From a virus, in the IMG/VR virus record IMGVR_UViG_3300033233_000019, positions 1-64,000 of that record: a stretch of DNA of 64,000 nucleotides, one strand, 5' to 3'. Shown piece by piece: positions 1 to 7,742 of this stretch. The translations under genes were made by a program, and so were the position numbers. A model generated the notes under the pieces. That model worked only from the letters and a program-made list of their open reading frames with translations. It searched no databases and was not told where the DNA came from. The stretch's first letter is position 1, and every line of letters starts with the position of its first letter.

Positions 1-179
1 CGGTGACACTGCCAACACAGCGTGATCAGATTGTCGAGCCTGTCGCTGCCCTGATGTGACCGATAAACGATATGATGGACGTGCAACCCGTCTGTCCATT
101 GGCACGAGCGGCACTTCCAGCCGTCTTGTTCCATTACTTCCCGGCTAGTGGTTTGACTCAGCACGCCGCATCCTTTCAT
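1..179 (-). CDS. HNH endonuclease, truncated by the window edge
   Basis: Reads leftward off the window edge, so only about 59 codons are visible. The ATG at 179 is followed by WKCRSC, then LHVHHIVYRSH and LITLCWQC: a CxxC pair, the paired histidines of the beta-beta-alpha metal fold, and a second CxxC, the usual zinc-braced HNH layout. The first 35 nt overlap the 3' end of the preceding ORF in another frame. No clear Shine-Dalgarno site, so the start is uncertain. It could be a homing nuclease or a packaging-associated HNH protein; the missing C-terminus would decide. Confidence 0.75.
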   Translation of the reverse strand, partial: MKGCGVLSQTTSREVMEQDGWKCRSCQWTDGLHVHHIVYRSHQGSDRLDNLITLCWQCH

Positions 180-369
180 CTGTGAAGTACTCTAACGGGT
201 ACGGCATTTGTTTCCCCGTCAGGTGGCGGTAAGCACGCCTAAGAATGACAACACCTTCTTGATTGGCACGGCCATTGGCAAAGCCGCCCTCACCGCCACC
301 TACCATTTCGGTATATCGTGCGGCCAAAATCCAAGCCGCAGACTTGTCGCCCTGGTCTTCAGTCTCCAA
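145..369 (-). CDS. hypothetical protein, 74 aa
   Basis: Family not recognised. The reading frame opens at a TTG at 369 with AGGA five bases before it, and overlaps the last 11 nt of the HNH gene at 359-784. The middle is glycine-rich (MVGGGEGGFANG) and the C-terminal half is basic and probably helical. The position directly behind a mobile HNH gene suggests it is the original neighbour of the 784-1542 gene, separated from it by the HNH insertion. That last point is inference. Confidence 0.5.
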   Translation of the reverse strand: METEDQGDKSAAWILAARYTEMVGGGEGGFANGRANQEGVVILRRAYRHLTGKQMPYPLEYFTDERMRRAESNH

Positions 370-784
370 AGTATCCTGCCTTTTCCACGGAGTCGAATAC
401 CAACTTCACCCACCCTTTGCCAAGCTGCTTTAGCTTCTCAGTCTCAACGCCTACACACAAGTCTCTCGTAGCTTTGCTTCTCCTGAAACATGCTGTCATG
501 GCGTACCATTCTTCATAAGTGAATAATCTGTTCTTGCCATAATTACAGCGTTTGCAACATACTACACAATTTGATTCAGAATAAGCCAGTTTGCTGTTTT
601 TGCGGTCTAAGTTTACCGCTTGGCTGTTGTGGCTATTAAACGGAACCCACTTTAGCCGGGAGCCACAGTAATGGCATGTTTCAATTTCTGTAAACTCAAG
701 AAACTGCTTGTATGTTAACTCGACTTCGTGTTTTGTGAAAAGCAGCTTATTGTACAGATACTCAAAGGGTCGAAGTTTATACAT
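359..784 (-). CDS. HNH homing endonuclease, family A copy 1
   Basis: 141 aa. Order of motifs: KLRPFEYLYNKL near the N-terminus, CHYCGSRLKW around residue 37, NLDRK (HNH-type Asp/Asn region), then NCVVCCKRCN and a YEEW helix. The same motif order recurs in the gene at 25862-26377 (KLRPFEALYN, CHYC, KLDRRDN, NCVVCCARCN, YDEW), so the two are paralogues. It starts on a TAATG overlap with the stop of the upstream gene and ends 11 nt inside the next ORF, typical of a freestanding homing gene inserted at a gene junction. DNA cleavage is inferred from the family. Confidence 0.85.
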   Translation of the reverse strand: MYKLRPFEYLYNKLLFTKHEVELTYKQFLEFTEIETCHYCGSRLKWVPFNSHNSQAVNLDRKNSKLAYSESNCVVCCKRCNYGKNRLFTYEEWYAMTACFRRSKATRDLCVGVETEKLKQLGKGWVKLVFDSVEKAGYFGD

Positions 785-1542
785 TATACTTCAACCCCAT
801 CAATTGATTTGTCCAGATCGTCTGCGATAGCGGACACGTCTTTGGCATCCACTGCGCCCGGTATCGGATCGTTCTGAGCGTTGTTCAGATACTCGATGGC
901 AATCACTTCTGCGCACCGGGCATCCGACGCCATGATCGCATTGCCCGTCTCCGGGTCACGAGCGACGGCACCGATGTTGACTCGTGCCTTCTCGATGGCT
1001 TGCTGCCACGTGGTTTCCTTGACCAGCCGCTTCATGTGGAGATTAACCCATACTAGCTCGTCTTCACCAGTCAGCCCCTTGAGCGTCTTGACGTGCTCCT
1101 GAATCTCTTTCAGGCTCATGCCGTCGCCCTCGTCCACGAAGCCGATGATGAAGTCACGCATCGGAATCAGCTTGCCGTCTTTGTCTTTGTAGTTTGCAGT
1201 TGGATCGAGCGACGTGATTTCCCGCAGCTTGGCGATTCCAAGCTTCTCATACTCGCTGCGGTCACAGCCGCACTCCGTCATGACTTCGACGATGCGGACT
1301 AAGTACTTGGCACGCTGCCGCTGCATGAGCGTGACGAAGTATTCTTCGGCGGTGTCGAAGCCGTAGCCGACGTAGTACTTCTTGTCTTTGATTTCGTAGA
1401 GCAGTTCCGCGATATCGAACTTGGAACGCTCAAGGGAGCCAATCAGGATTTCCAATTTCTCCCTGATCTTGGTGGATGCGCCAGCTTCGGCCTCACCGAT
1501 GATTGCCGCTTCGTTCTGCGGTACAACGAATACTTCTGCCAT
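784..1542 (-). CDS. hypothetical phage protein, 252 aa
   Basis: Start set at the ATG at 1542 because AGGAGA lies seven bases upstream; a longer in-frame start at 1569 would overlap the promoter -10. The N-terminal third (IREKLEILIGSLERSKFDIA, then GYGFDTAEEYF) is helical and resembles phage or plasmid proteins of the DUF3102/KorB-like kind, but I cannot assign a family firmly. No catalytic motif is visible. It has its own promoter (1568-1596) with a roughly 19-nt leader. Confidence 0.7.
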   Translation of the reverse strand: MAEVFVVPQNEAAIIGEAEAGASTKIREKLEILIGSLERSKFDIAELLYEIKDKKYYVGYGFDTAEEYFVTLMQRQRAKYLVRIVEVMTECGCDRSEYEKLGIAKLREITSLDPTANYKDKDGKLIPMRDFIIGFVDEGDGMSLKEIQEHVKTLKGLTGEDELVWVNLHMKRLVKETTWQQAIEKARVNIGAVARDPETGNAIMASDARCAEVIAIEYLNNAQNDPIPGAVDAKDVSAIADDLDKSIDGVEV

Positions 1543-1567
1543 ATCGTTTATCTCCTGTACTGCAAGC

Positions 1568-1596
1568 ATCCTACAGCGTTAGTCGCCGTCTGTCAA
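1568..1596 (-). promoter_or_regulatory. sigma70-type promoter
   Basis: On the minus strand: TTGACA (1596-1591), 17-bp spacer, TAGGAT (1573-1568). Predicted +1 near 1561, giving a short leader that holds the AGGAGA site of the gene starting at 1542. Confidence 0.65.
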
Positions 1597-1787
1597 GTTA
1601 CTTTAGTTTCGGCCTTGGCGTCGTCCTTGGCTTTCTGTACAAGGTAATCGGTGCGTGCCTCGTCCATCAAGATTGCTTCTTCGTGCTCCTGCTTGAGTCC
1701 CGGCGCATTCTTGGAGTTGCCGAACGCAGACTTACGGGTCTTGGCTCCAACCCAAACTCCAAATGTGTTAGGTGGTGCGTCTTTCAT
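1593..1787 (-). CDS. small hypothetical protein, 64 aa
   Basis: ATG at 1787 preceded by a clear AGGAGA site with a six-base gap. Charged and alanine/lysine-rich toward the C-terminus (YLVQKAKDDAKAETK), predicted helical and soluble. Family not recognised. It has its own upstream promoter (1809-1837) and its end overlaps the -35 box of the next promoter by a few bases. Confidence 0.7.
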   Translation of the reverse strand: MKDAPPNTFGVWVGAKTRKSAFGNSKNAPGLKQEHEEAILMDEARTDYLVQKAKDDAKAETKVT

Positions 1788-1808
1788 GCTGTTCTCCTTA
1801 ATAACTAA

Positions 1809-1837
1809 AGTATCTCACACTCCTGAACATTTGTCAA
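1809..1837 (-). promoter_or_regulatory. sigma70-type promoter
   Basis: TTGACA (1837-1832), 17-bp spacer, GATACT (1814-1809). Predicted +1 near 1802, 15 nt before the ATG at 1787, leaving room for its Shine-Dalgarno site. Confidence 0.6.
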
Positions 1838-2382
1838 GAGCTTATTGTAATACCTAATTTTAGATAATCGGCAGCCCTTTGAACAAAATCTGCAAACCTC
1901 GTTTTTCGTGAGCCTTTTTCAAAGAACTCACATACTTTTCTGAAGAGTACACCTTGTAGAATTTCATCTGTTCGTGGTCTTGGTTTAGTATCGGTCTGTT
2001 CAACCCATTCCTTCGTTCGTTGAGCTATTTCCCTTGGGTCGCTCGTGAATGCGGTGGTTTCTATAACGTGTTTTAATGTTTGTGTGTCGTTCAAGTTAAG
2101 TCCTGATTTTTTTAATTCCTCAAGAACAGGCTTTGGCAAATTACGTGCTTGACGAAATGCTACTCTGTACTGCTGAATAGTTCTTGCGCTAATTCGACAT
2201 TTATCAATAAGCTGACTCTTGTAACTATTCGTCGTTAGACCTTCGGGTGGATTCGTCAGAAGCTCTTCTAAAATACCGCCAGCCTCTATGCAGTTTCTCT
2301 TTGTCAATCGCTCACCAAGAACATTTCGCTCGTGGATGCTGCTCAAGTCTTGTTCAAGCTTTATTCTTTCGTTTATTTCCAT
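1834..2382 (-). CDS. hypothetical protein with possible helix-turn-helix, 182 aa
   Basis: ATG at 2382 with AAAGGA upstream. Overlaps the end of the ABC-GNAT gene by 29 nt, so the two are co-transcribed. The segment DKCRISARTIQQYRVAFRQA (residues about 60-80) has the spacing of a helix-turn-helix, and the rest is helical and basic. A DNA-binding partner for the neighbouring ATPase/acetyltransferase is plausible but is inference only. Confidence 0.65.
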   Translation of the reverse strand: MEINERIKLEQDLSSIHERNVLGERLTKRNCIEAGGILEELLTNPPEGLTTNSYKSQLIDKCRISARTIQQYRVAFRQARNLPKPVLEELKKSGLNLNDTQTLKHVIETTAFTSDPREIAQRTKEWVEQTDTKPRPRTDEILQGVLFRKVCEFFEKGSRKTRFADFVQRAADYLKLGITISS

Positions 2383-3670
2383 TTTTTTCCTTTATATAAC
2401 CCGGCCCAACAAATTTAGCCATAACTTTTTTACGAAGGTTCCATAACAATGTACCCGCTAACGAAGGTGTATCAATCACGCACTGCTTTAGGTCTTCCTT
2501 TGTCCAACCGGGTTTTAACTGGTTAGCTCCACCGGGATTAACAAATTGTGATGAAGCAAACGGAGCTATCAATTCTCGATTCTCTTTAGCTTCCATAAGG
2601 CTAAAACATTTTGCTTTTGATGCCCATTCAATCGGGGAAAGCGGAACAACCAATCCCACTGGCGGTTTAATTATTAGGTCGTCAACTCGTTTCATCCCTG
2701 CACGTTCAAATACAGGGTTAAATCTTGCCATTGCTGCTACGGTATCGGCGTCGGGGTGTAGTTCTAGGTATTTGCGAACAAGAGCTTGACCAACTCCGCA
2801 TCCTCTGTATGTGGGATGCACCACAACACGAGCAATACGATATTGGCGGCTACCGGGCAATAATTTGCCCACTAGCCAGCCTATAATATCGCCGCCCATT
2901 TCACCGTCGATTGTTGCAGAGAAATACTCTTGTCTTCCTCCAGTGTATTTGCCTTTGTAGTGAAGCTCCCCAAGAGGATGATTTCTGTATGCGTCTTTAC
3001 CGGGGGAAATTTTTCCTCCCGGTGTTTGCTTAGTACTAACATCCGTTTCTTGCTTTACTCTTATCTTGAACGGGGTATTTACAGAAGTCGTTCTCGATTC
3101 TGTTATCCAGCGTGACGGAAATGCTCTTCCTCGCACCACCAAATCAGGCTGAAGGAATGGAATTATATCGTCCTGTGCCGTGACAGCTATTAGCTGAATG
3201 CTTAGCTTTCTCAAAATCTTCTGAAAGCTGAATGATAGTACCTTTGCTGTGATGCGGTCCAACGTCGCTAAGAACTCATCAACGATTAGTAACTTCGTTC
3301 CAGCACACAAGCACGAGTACATTCGCGCTCGTGCTTGTTGGCTATCTGACAACTGATTGTACTTCAACGAGAATAAAGACGCATCGTTCAGTCCAACAGT
3401 GTTAAGTAGTCGTAGAGAAGTTTCATCGTCTATTGCCCATTGGTGCAGCGGCTTGTCTGGTATATTAATCGTGGTTGGTTCACCTAGCATTCGCATGAGC
3501 GTGGATTTCCCACAGCCTGATTCTCCTGTAATCAATACGATTGGAGGAAGCTCATCAGGCAGTTCTACATCTACAACTTTGTTTATCCACCCGTCAGTGA
3601 CACCGAATGCGTCAGCTATATCGGTTGACTCATTAGTGAGTGATATAGTGAAAGATTTTTCATACTTCAT
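2354..3670 (-). CDS. ABC-type ATPase fused to GNAT acetyltransferase domain
   Basis: 438 aa. N-terminal ABC ATPase: Walker A GESGCGKST (about residue 50), a degenerate signature YNQLSDSQQARARM, Walker B KLLIVDEFLATLD, but the H-loop position reads AVTAQDD without a clear histidine. C-terminal GNAT domain: RIARVVVHPTYRGCGVGQAL is motif A with its acetyl-CoA pyrophosphate loop. This architecture matches COG2401, ABC ATPase fused to a predicted acetyltransferase, whose function is unknown. There are no membrane segments, so it is not a transporter. Flanked by a possible HTH protein and a 180-aa protein in one overlapping operon. Confidence 0.85.
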   Translation of the reverse strand: MKYEKSFTISLTNESTDIADAFGVTDGWINKVVDVELPDELPPIVLITGESGCGKSTLMRMLGEPTTINIPDKPLHQWAIDDETSLRLLNTVGLNDASLFSLKYNQLSDSQQARARMYSCLCAGTKLLIVDEFLATLDRITAKVLSFSFQKILRKLSIQLIAVTAQDDIIPFLQPDLVVRGRAFPSRWITESRTTSVNTPFKIRVKQETDVSTKQTPGGKISPGKDAYRNHPLGELHYKGKYTGGRQEYFSATIDGEMGGDIIGWLVGKLLPGSRQYRIARVVVHPTYRGCGVGQALVRKYLELHPDADTVAAMARFNPVFERAGMKRVDDLIIKPPVGLVVPLSPIEWASKAKCFSLMEAKENRELIAPFASSQFVNPGGANQLKPGWTKEDLKQCVIDTPSLAGTLLWNLRKKVMAKFVGPGYIKEKNGNKRKNKA

Positions 3671-4202
3671 AGGTGGTTCCGCTCCAGTTCAATCCCCACT
3701 TAATGTACAACTCGACTCCAAGCTCTAGGCTGTTGATTGTGTCGGGATGTTTGCCCGTTACAGGAAGAATCGAAATATCTTCTGGCGGGACAAACTTTAA
3801 CGTTGATGCAGGTCTGCGTTGTTCGCCTTGAATCGGACGAGCATCGTCTGGCAATGGCCGTCCCATTTTGACAAACCAGTCTTTGACAATTGCGTCCCAA
3901 GATTCCGGCCAATGAATGCGCAAGTTGTAGCCTTTAGCTTTCAGATGCTCAACAAATTCTGACTTGACTGTGCCTGAAAATTTCTTGGAAAGAGTTCCAT
4001 GCACTTTTTCGGTGAGAGTTTTTAGCTCCTGTGCAGCAAGTTCTTCTTCAGTCGCTAAACGCCAAGGATTGCTCAGGGCTTTGTGCCACTGCTTATCTTC
4101 GATGTACCAAAACTCTAAACCCTGTTCGATGATGTTGCCTATCTTAACGATTTGTACAATCTTGTTGCTGAAGCGATTGATTACAAAATCACCGTTTTTC
4201 AT
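3660..4202 (-). CDS. hypothetical protein, 180 aa
   Basis: Start at the ATG at 4202, which overlaps the TGA of the nuclease gene (ATGA) and has GGAGGA upstream. The N-terminal 50 residues (NGDFVINRFSNKIVQIVKIG) look like a small beta-barrel. The rest is mixed charged helix with no recognised motif. It ends 11 nt inside the ABC-GNAT gene, so it may be a partner of that protein. Confidence 0.65.
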   Translation of the reverse strand: MKNGDFVINRFSNKIVQIVKIGNIIEQGLEFWYIEDKQWHKALSNPWRLATEEELAAQELKTLTEKVHGTLSKKFSGTVKSEFVEHLKAKGYNLRIHWPESWDAIVKDWFVKMGRPLPDDARPIQGEQRRPASTLKFVPPEDISILPVTGKHPDTINSLELGVELYIKWGLNWSGTTYEV

Positions 4203-5269
4203 AACTTCCTCCACTGCCTAAAGTTTTCACAATTGGCTTCGTTTGTCAAGTGCTTTATTTCCTTTGTTTTGTTGCCTTTAGATGCCTTGGCTGCGATTCG
4301 TTCAAGCTTCGCAGCTTCCTTAGCAACTCTCTTATCCTCTTTCGCAGCCTCTTTTTCAGTAGCTCTTTGCTCTTTGCGTGCATCGCGTATCGCCTCTCGT
4401 TTGGCTTTCATTCGATTTGTTACTTCGGTATGTGTCCGATGCAAATCGAGAGCATACTTGAAGCCAAGCCAGTCGGCGTTAGCCCAATCCATTTCGCAAT
4501 GCCACGGATCGAATTTGCCATCTTCCTTGCCCAACCGAATGATCCATCGATCATCCAGCTTTTCGCCAGTCTCTTCTTCATACGCTTGTTGATACGCTGC
4601 GGTCTGGTAGAGATATTCCACGTACAGATAATTGGAACTCTTCCAGTCGATCAGACTTTTGCGATTTTTGAACGGAGTCGAGCAACATGTTGGATCATCA
4701 CACGAGTCACAAACCGCAACACCGTCGAGCGTTCCCGCGAACTCGTAATTCCTGCTGTAAATCTTTCGCTCAGTGTAAACCCACCGAACGTTGTGCTGCT
4801 TCATCCAATCGAGAGCAGCTTCCACGCAACTCTTCGCTCGTTCGTCTTCCGGCCAATAGAGCGTTCCGGCTGGCTTGAGTCCAAGCTTGATCTTGATGTA
4901 GTCCTCAAGCCAATTGTGTGCTGCCGAACCTACGTTCGCAGCCTCTTCCAGCTTCTCTTTGTGTGCGGACTTCGCATTCGTAGCGAAGTGATCGAACTCT
5001 TCCAGCGACAGCGGGACTAATACTTCATTCCCGCTTTCGTCAGGCTGAGTCGGAATGATCCGCATCAACTTTTCGTACATCATCTTGCAGCCCCACGGCA
5101 CGAGCGCCGCAGACTTGTCGATGATGTGGCACACGGTTGTCACACCGTCTTTCCGTTTCAGTTCACCGTCCACGACTTCAAAGTATGCATGGATCGGATT
5201 GCCATAATACCGCAGGGTCACTTCGTCGTTGTAAAACTTGTACTCTTTGAACGGGCCAGTAACGATCAA
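4199..5269 (-). CDS. PD-(D/E)XK nuclease, RecB/Cas4-like
   Basis: 356 aa. Opens at TTG (a stop codon lies immediately before it in frame). Motifs in order: VTTVCHIIDKSAALVPWGCK near the N-terminus, a conserved histidine region SAAHNWLEDYI, then FAGTLDGVAV (motif with Asp), LIDWKSSN (D-x-K core) and QTAAYQQAYEEE (QxxxY). This is the phage RecB-type exonuclease fold. A CDSCDDPTCC cluster sits between the first Asp and the DWK motif and could hold metal. The C-terminal 70 residues are a lysine/glutamate coiled coil. Likely role: DNA processing during replication or recombination. Confidence 0.85.
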   Translation of the reverse strand: MIVTGPFKEYKFYNDEVTLRYYGNPIHAYFEVVDGELKRKDGVTTVCHIIDKSAALVPWGCKMMYEKLMRIIPTQPDESGNEVLVPLSLEEFDHFATNAKSAHKEKLEEAANVGSAAHNWLEDYIKIKLGLKPAGTLYWPEDERAKSCVEAALDWMKQHNVRWVYTERKIYSRNYEFAGTLDGVAVCDSCDDPTCCSTPFKNRKSLIDWKSSNYLYVEYLYQTAAYQQAYEEETGEKLDDRWIIRLGKEDGKFDPWHCEMDWANADWLGFKYALDLHRTHTEVTNRMKAKREAIRDARKEQRATEKEAAKEDKRVAKEAAKLERIAAKASKGNKTKEIKHLTNEANCENFRQWRKL

Positions 5270-5286
5270 TCAAACCAGTTTCTCGA

Positions 5287-5775
5287 TCACAAGCGACAGC
5301 CGCGTTTCGTCTTCTTGACCAAGCAATCAATCAGTGGATTGTCGTCCACAAATTCCTTGATCAGAGTCTTCCGCATTTCTTCGGTTGTTGGCTCTGTCGT
5401 CTTTTCGCGTTTCTTCCGCTTCGGCTTTGCACCCATTTCAAGAACAGCATCGACAACTTTTTCAGGGTGTCTTTCCGGCTCAGGTTCCGGCGCAGTCTTA
5501 GTTACTGGTTTGCTATTGACCAACTCTACATGCTTAGTCCATTGCTGCTGTCTCTCTTCAAGAGAGTCGATCAGCCGCACGTTGGCAAACTCGACATTGA
5601 CGGTCTGTGGCTTCGTGCCACCGATGGCACCGATGGGACGTATGATCGCTGCGCCCATCTTGGTGAAGCCTTCCAAATAACCTGCACGCCAGCCTTCGGA
5701 ATAGTACCTAACAAGCGTGTTTACAGCAGCTTGCAGGTATTCAGGAATCTCGATACTGATCGTGGGTTTCTTCAT
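5287..5775 (-). CDS. hypothetical protein, 162 aa, predicted leaderless
   Basis: N-terminal domain IPEYLQAAVNTLVRYYSEGW then a Gly/Pro stretch and a lysine-rich linker (KPKRKKREK). No family recognised. No Shine-Dalgarno site precedes the ATG at 5775; instead the promoter at 5784-5812 places +1 at about 5777, so the message should begin at or within two bases of the start codon. Confidence 0.65.
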   Translation of the reverse strand: MKKPTISIEIPEYLQAAVNTLVRYYSEGWRAGYLEGFTKMGAAIIRPIGAIGGTKPQTVNVEFANVRLIDSLEERQQQWTKHVELVNSKPVTKTAPEPEPERHPEKVVDAVLEMGAKPKRKKREKTTEPTTEEMRKTLIKEFVDDNPLIDCLVKKTKRGCRL

Positions 5776-5783
5776 GCTACACC

Positions 5784-5812
5784 ATTCTACACCCGTTTAC
5801 TGATCCTGTCAA
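5784..5812 (-). promoter_or_regulatory. sigma70-type promoter, leaderless transcript
   Basis: TTGACA (5812-5807), 17-bp spacer, TAGAAT (5789-5784). Predicted +1 about 5777 against an ATG at 5775. Confidence 0.65.
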
Positions 5813-5815
5813 GCC

Positions 5816-6013
5816 TTATTTTCTGCGAGGCTTTGGCTTGAACCGGAAGTTTCCCCGGCCTTTGTTGTTTTCCAATTCGTAACCCTTTTCCCACGCCGAC
5901 TTGTATGGCTCGTCTTTGTAGGGGTTGTCGATGAAGTTAACACCGATGCGGCACGCAACGCGGCCAGCTTCGATGAATGTACTACGCGGTTGAAGCTTCT
6001 CTTGATCTGTCAT
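5816..6013 (-). CDS. small RMF/CrpP-like protein, 65 aa
   Basis: ATG at 6013 with AGGAGA eight bases upstream. The pattern EAGRVACRIG, then NPYKDE and SAWEKGYEL, resembles the ribosome modulation factor family (A..G, NPY, W..GW), which also includes phage and plasmid CrpP-like proteins. C-terminus is strongly basic (FRFKPKPRRK). If the match holds, it may bind rRNA or ribosomes; this is a weak family call from a short protein. Confidence 0.55.
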   Translation of the reverse strand: MTDQEKLQPRSTFIEAGRVACRIGVNFIDNPYKDEPYKSAWEKGYELENNKGRGNFRFKPKPRRK

Positions 6014-6014
6014 T

Positions 6015-6626
6015 TCACTCTCCTGTGTCTGCTGCCAGTCTCTTCCGTTCTTTCTCTTCCTGCTCCCTTACTCTGCTGTTCACTTCCGCCAGCTTGGGAC
6101 GCGGTATCGGGTGCGTCGAGAAGTCTACGCGCTCCCATCCTGAATAGTTGTGACCTTGCTTCACGAAGACATGCAGCGGACACGGCTTGCCTTCGTAGCG
6201 CGACAGCGGACCACAGCAGCGGTCAACGTAATTGACTTCTAACAGGCCGACGCATACAGCTTGCGGAGCAAATTCTTTGATCGCCGCGACGATTTTGTTC
6301 GCGGTGTTGCCACTGCAAATCAAATCGTCCACGATGATATATCGTTTACTGGCTTTGAAGCCCTCAACATGATGGCAGCTATGAGTCGAGTCTTTTCCGC
6401 CAAACTCGCATTCCTTCCGAACAGCGAGAAGCTCTTTGCCCATTGCCAGCGCCAGCGGAGCAGCAATTAGCGAACCGCTAAGACCACGGAACGCTATCGC
6501 ATCGAAAACGTGAAGCGCCAGAGCCTTCCGGCAATTGTCCAACGTGGTCTGAAGATTGTTGCGACGGATCAAAGGCTCAAGGTAGCTCGTGTGCTCCCAC
6601 TTGGAATCTTCCAGATAGTCGCTCAT
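6015..6626 (-). CDS. phosphoribosyltransferase-like protein
   Basis: 203 aa from the ATG at 6626, which overlaps the previous stop (ATGA). The PRPP-binding signature is RYIIVDDLICSGNTANKIVA, preceded by FDAIAFRGLSGSLIA and LLAVRKECEFGGK, the usual order in type I phosphoribosyltransferases. Substrate cannot be read. It probably acts in nucleotide salvage for phage DNA synthesis. C-terminal tail is charged and helical. Confidence 0.8.
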   Translation of the reverse strand: MSDYLEDSKWEHTSYLEPLIRRNNLQTTLDNCRKALALHVFDAIAFRGLSGSLIAAPLALAMGKELLAVRKECEFGGKDSTHSCHHVEGFKASKRYIIVDDLICSGNTANKIVAAIKEFAPQAVCVGLLEVNYVDRCCGPLSRYEGKPCPLHVFVKQGHNYSGWERVDFSTHPIPRPKLAEVNSRVREQEEKERKRLAADTGE

Positions 6627-6817
6627 GGCTGTGTCCGATACACCTTTCTGTTTTGAATGTGAATTGTGAACTTCAAAAAGTTGAACCCGATACCAAAAGC
6701 TTTCTCTTTCCAACCCCACACATAGATATTGGGAATCAGGAACCAAACACGGTCACGGTGCCACCACCAAACCAAGTCGTAATATTTACGAATTTTCTTT
6801 TCGTGAAGTTTACCCAT
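6623..6817 (-). CDS. small aromatic-rich protein, 64 aa
   Basis: ATG at 6817 with AGGAGA upstream. Very rich in Trp, Tyr and Phe (YYDLVWWWHRDRVWFLIP), with the hydrophobic stretch broken by charges so a clean membrane helix is not evident. Its stop codon overlaps the phosphoribosyltransferase start. Not recognised. Confidence 0.65.
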   Translation of the reverse strand: MGKLHEKKIRKYYDLVWWWHRDRVWFLIPNIYVWGWKEKAFGIGFNFLKFTIHIQNRKVYRTQP

Positions 6818-6818
6818 G

Positions 6819-7355
6819 TCAGTCTCCTAATGCAGCGAATGCTGCGTTCGTAGCCTGTTGATCATCGACCTTTAGATATTCGCCCGTGCTGCTGATCGAC
6901 TTGTGTCCAAGCATCTGACGGACGTTCTCGATGCCAGCCGTGTGAATCGTAAGCTGTGCCAGCGTGTGCTTCAAGATGTGAGGATGGCACAAATGCTTTG
7001 GGATCGATGCAATCCGGCCAAGCTTCTGCACGATCTGCCACGCACGCTTGCGGGTGATGCTAAACAGCGGTCCCTCTGGATGGGCGTGACACCATGCTTC
7101 CAGAGCAGTCTTCTCATCGAACAGAGGATCGCTGGTATGCCTGAGTGCCTGAGTAGTCTTCATGCTGCCCTTGAGACGTTCGACAGTCACGAACCCATCG
7201 ACAACGTTAGCAGCCGTTAGCCCGTCTTTGCCCACGATTTCGCTGACGCGCAGCCCATGAGTGAAGCTTACAAGCAGCATCAGCCAATCGCGCTCCGACA
7301 CCTTGCGTGCTTCGGTCAGCAGCCGGGTCAACTCGTCTTTGGTCAAATGTTCCAT
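6819..7355 (-). CDS. minimal tyrosine recombinase
   Basis: 178 aa, only the catalytic domain; no N-terminal core-binding domain, close in size to Fim-type inversion recombinases. Visible catalytic motifs: HGLRVSEI (Arg I), LKGSMKTTQ (beta-hairpin Lys), HPHILKHTLA (box II), MLGHKS (His III) and STGEYLK (Tyr nucleophile). Box II reads H-x-x-K where the family has H-x-x-R, so the second arginine is replaced by lysine. No Shine-Dalgarno site; the promoter at 7362-7390 puts +1 on the A of the ATG. Could resolve phage multimers or invert a segment; no candidate att sites seen. Confidence 0.8.
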   Translation of the reverse strand: MEHLTKDELTRLLTEARKVSERDWLMLLVSFTHGLRVSEIVGKDGLTAANVVDGFVTVERLKGSMKTTQALRHTSDPLFDEKTALEAWCHAHPEGPLFSITRKRAWQIVQKLGRIASIPKHLCHPHILKHTLAQLTIHTAGIENVRQMLGHKSISSTGEYLKVDDQQATNAAFAALGD

Positions 7356-7361
7356 ACAAAG

Positions 7362-7390
7362 AGTGTCTCACGGTTCCAAAATCTTGTCAA
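7362..7390 (-). promoter_or_regulatory. sigma70-type promoter, leaderless transcript
   Basis: TTGACA (7390-7385), 17-bp spacer, GACACT (7367-7362). Predicted +1 about 7355, the first base of the recombinase ATG. Confidence 0.6.
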
Positions 7391-7462
7391 CTAAATCAGC
7401 ACGGCCCCGAAAAATAAAACCGCGATTGCGAACGCCGCCACACAGATCAGGAAGATGATCAT
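7391..7462 (-). CDS. 23-aa transmembrane microprotein
   Basis: ATG at 7462, two bases after the stop of the upstream gene; sequence MIIFLICVAAFAIAVLFFG and a short tail, a single membrane span with almost no soluble part. AAGG lies seven bases upstream. Its place behind a signal-peptide protein suggests a membrane-associated pair; a lysis role is possible but unsupported. Confidence 0.45.
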   Translation of the reverse strand: MIIFLICVAAFAIAVLFFGAVLI

Positions 7463-7464
7463 GG

Positions 7465-7683
7465 TTATGCCTTGAGCAATAACCGATGAGTACATGGCTT
7501 GATGGACAAGCATGTGTCGGGGTTGACTGGCAACGGCGGCAGCGGTACTTCCGGTTGCGGGTCAATCTCAAACGTTGGTGCCGGGTGAGGAATGTCTTTG
7601 TCGTCTTGCTTCGGCGTGTCCTGTGCCGCAAACGGCACGCATAACATCAGCAACAGCACAAATGTTTTCGTAGTTCCTCCCAA
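7465..7683 (-). CDS. secreted or periplasmic proline-rich protein, about 72 aa
   Basis: N-terminal hydrophobic segment TKTFVLLLMLCVPFAAQ looks like a signal peptide with a cleavage site after the double Ala. The mature part is proline and acid rich (IDPQPEVPLPPLPVN). The start is unclear: the TTG at 7683 has no site before it, while a GGGAGG lies just inside the frame. No family recognised. Confidence 0.5.
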   Translation of the reverse strand: MGGTTKTFVLLLMLCVPFAAQDTPKQDDKDIPHPAPTFEIDPQPEVPLPPLPVNPDTCLSIKPCTHRLLLKA

Positions 7684-7742
7684 TATTGTTTAACAGAACC
7701 ACCCTGCCGCTCCGCGTGAGCGTCGAGTTTGTTAGCTCCTGC

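Noticed and set aside
4221-4249. Promoter before the 180-aa gene (TTGACA at 4249-4244)
   Set aside because: No acceptable -10 hexamer at 16-18 bp (AAACTT at best), and the gene is already coupled to the nuclease gene by an ATGA overlap.
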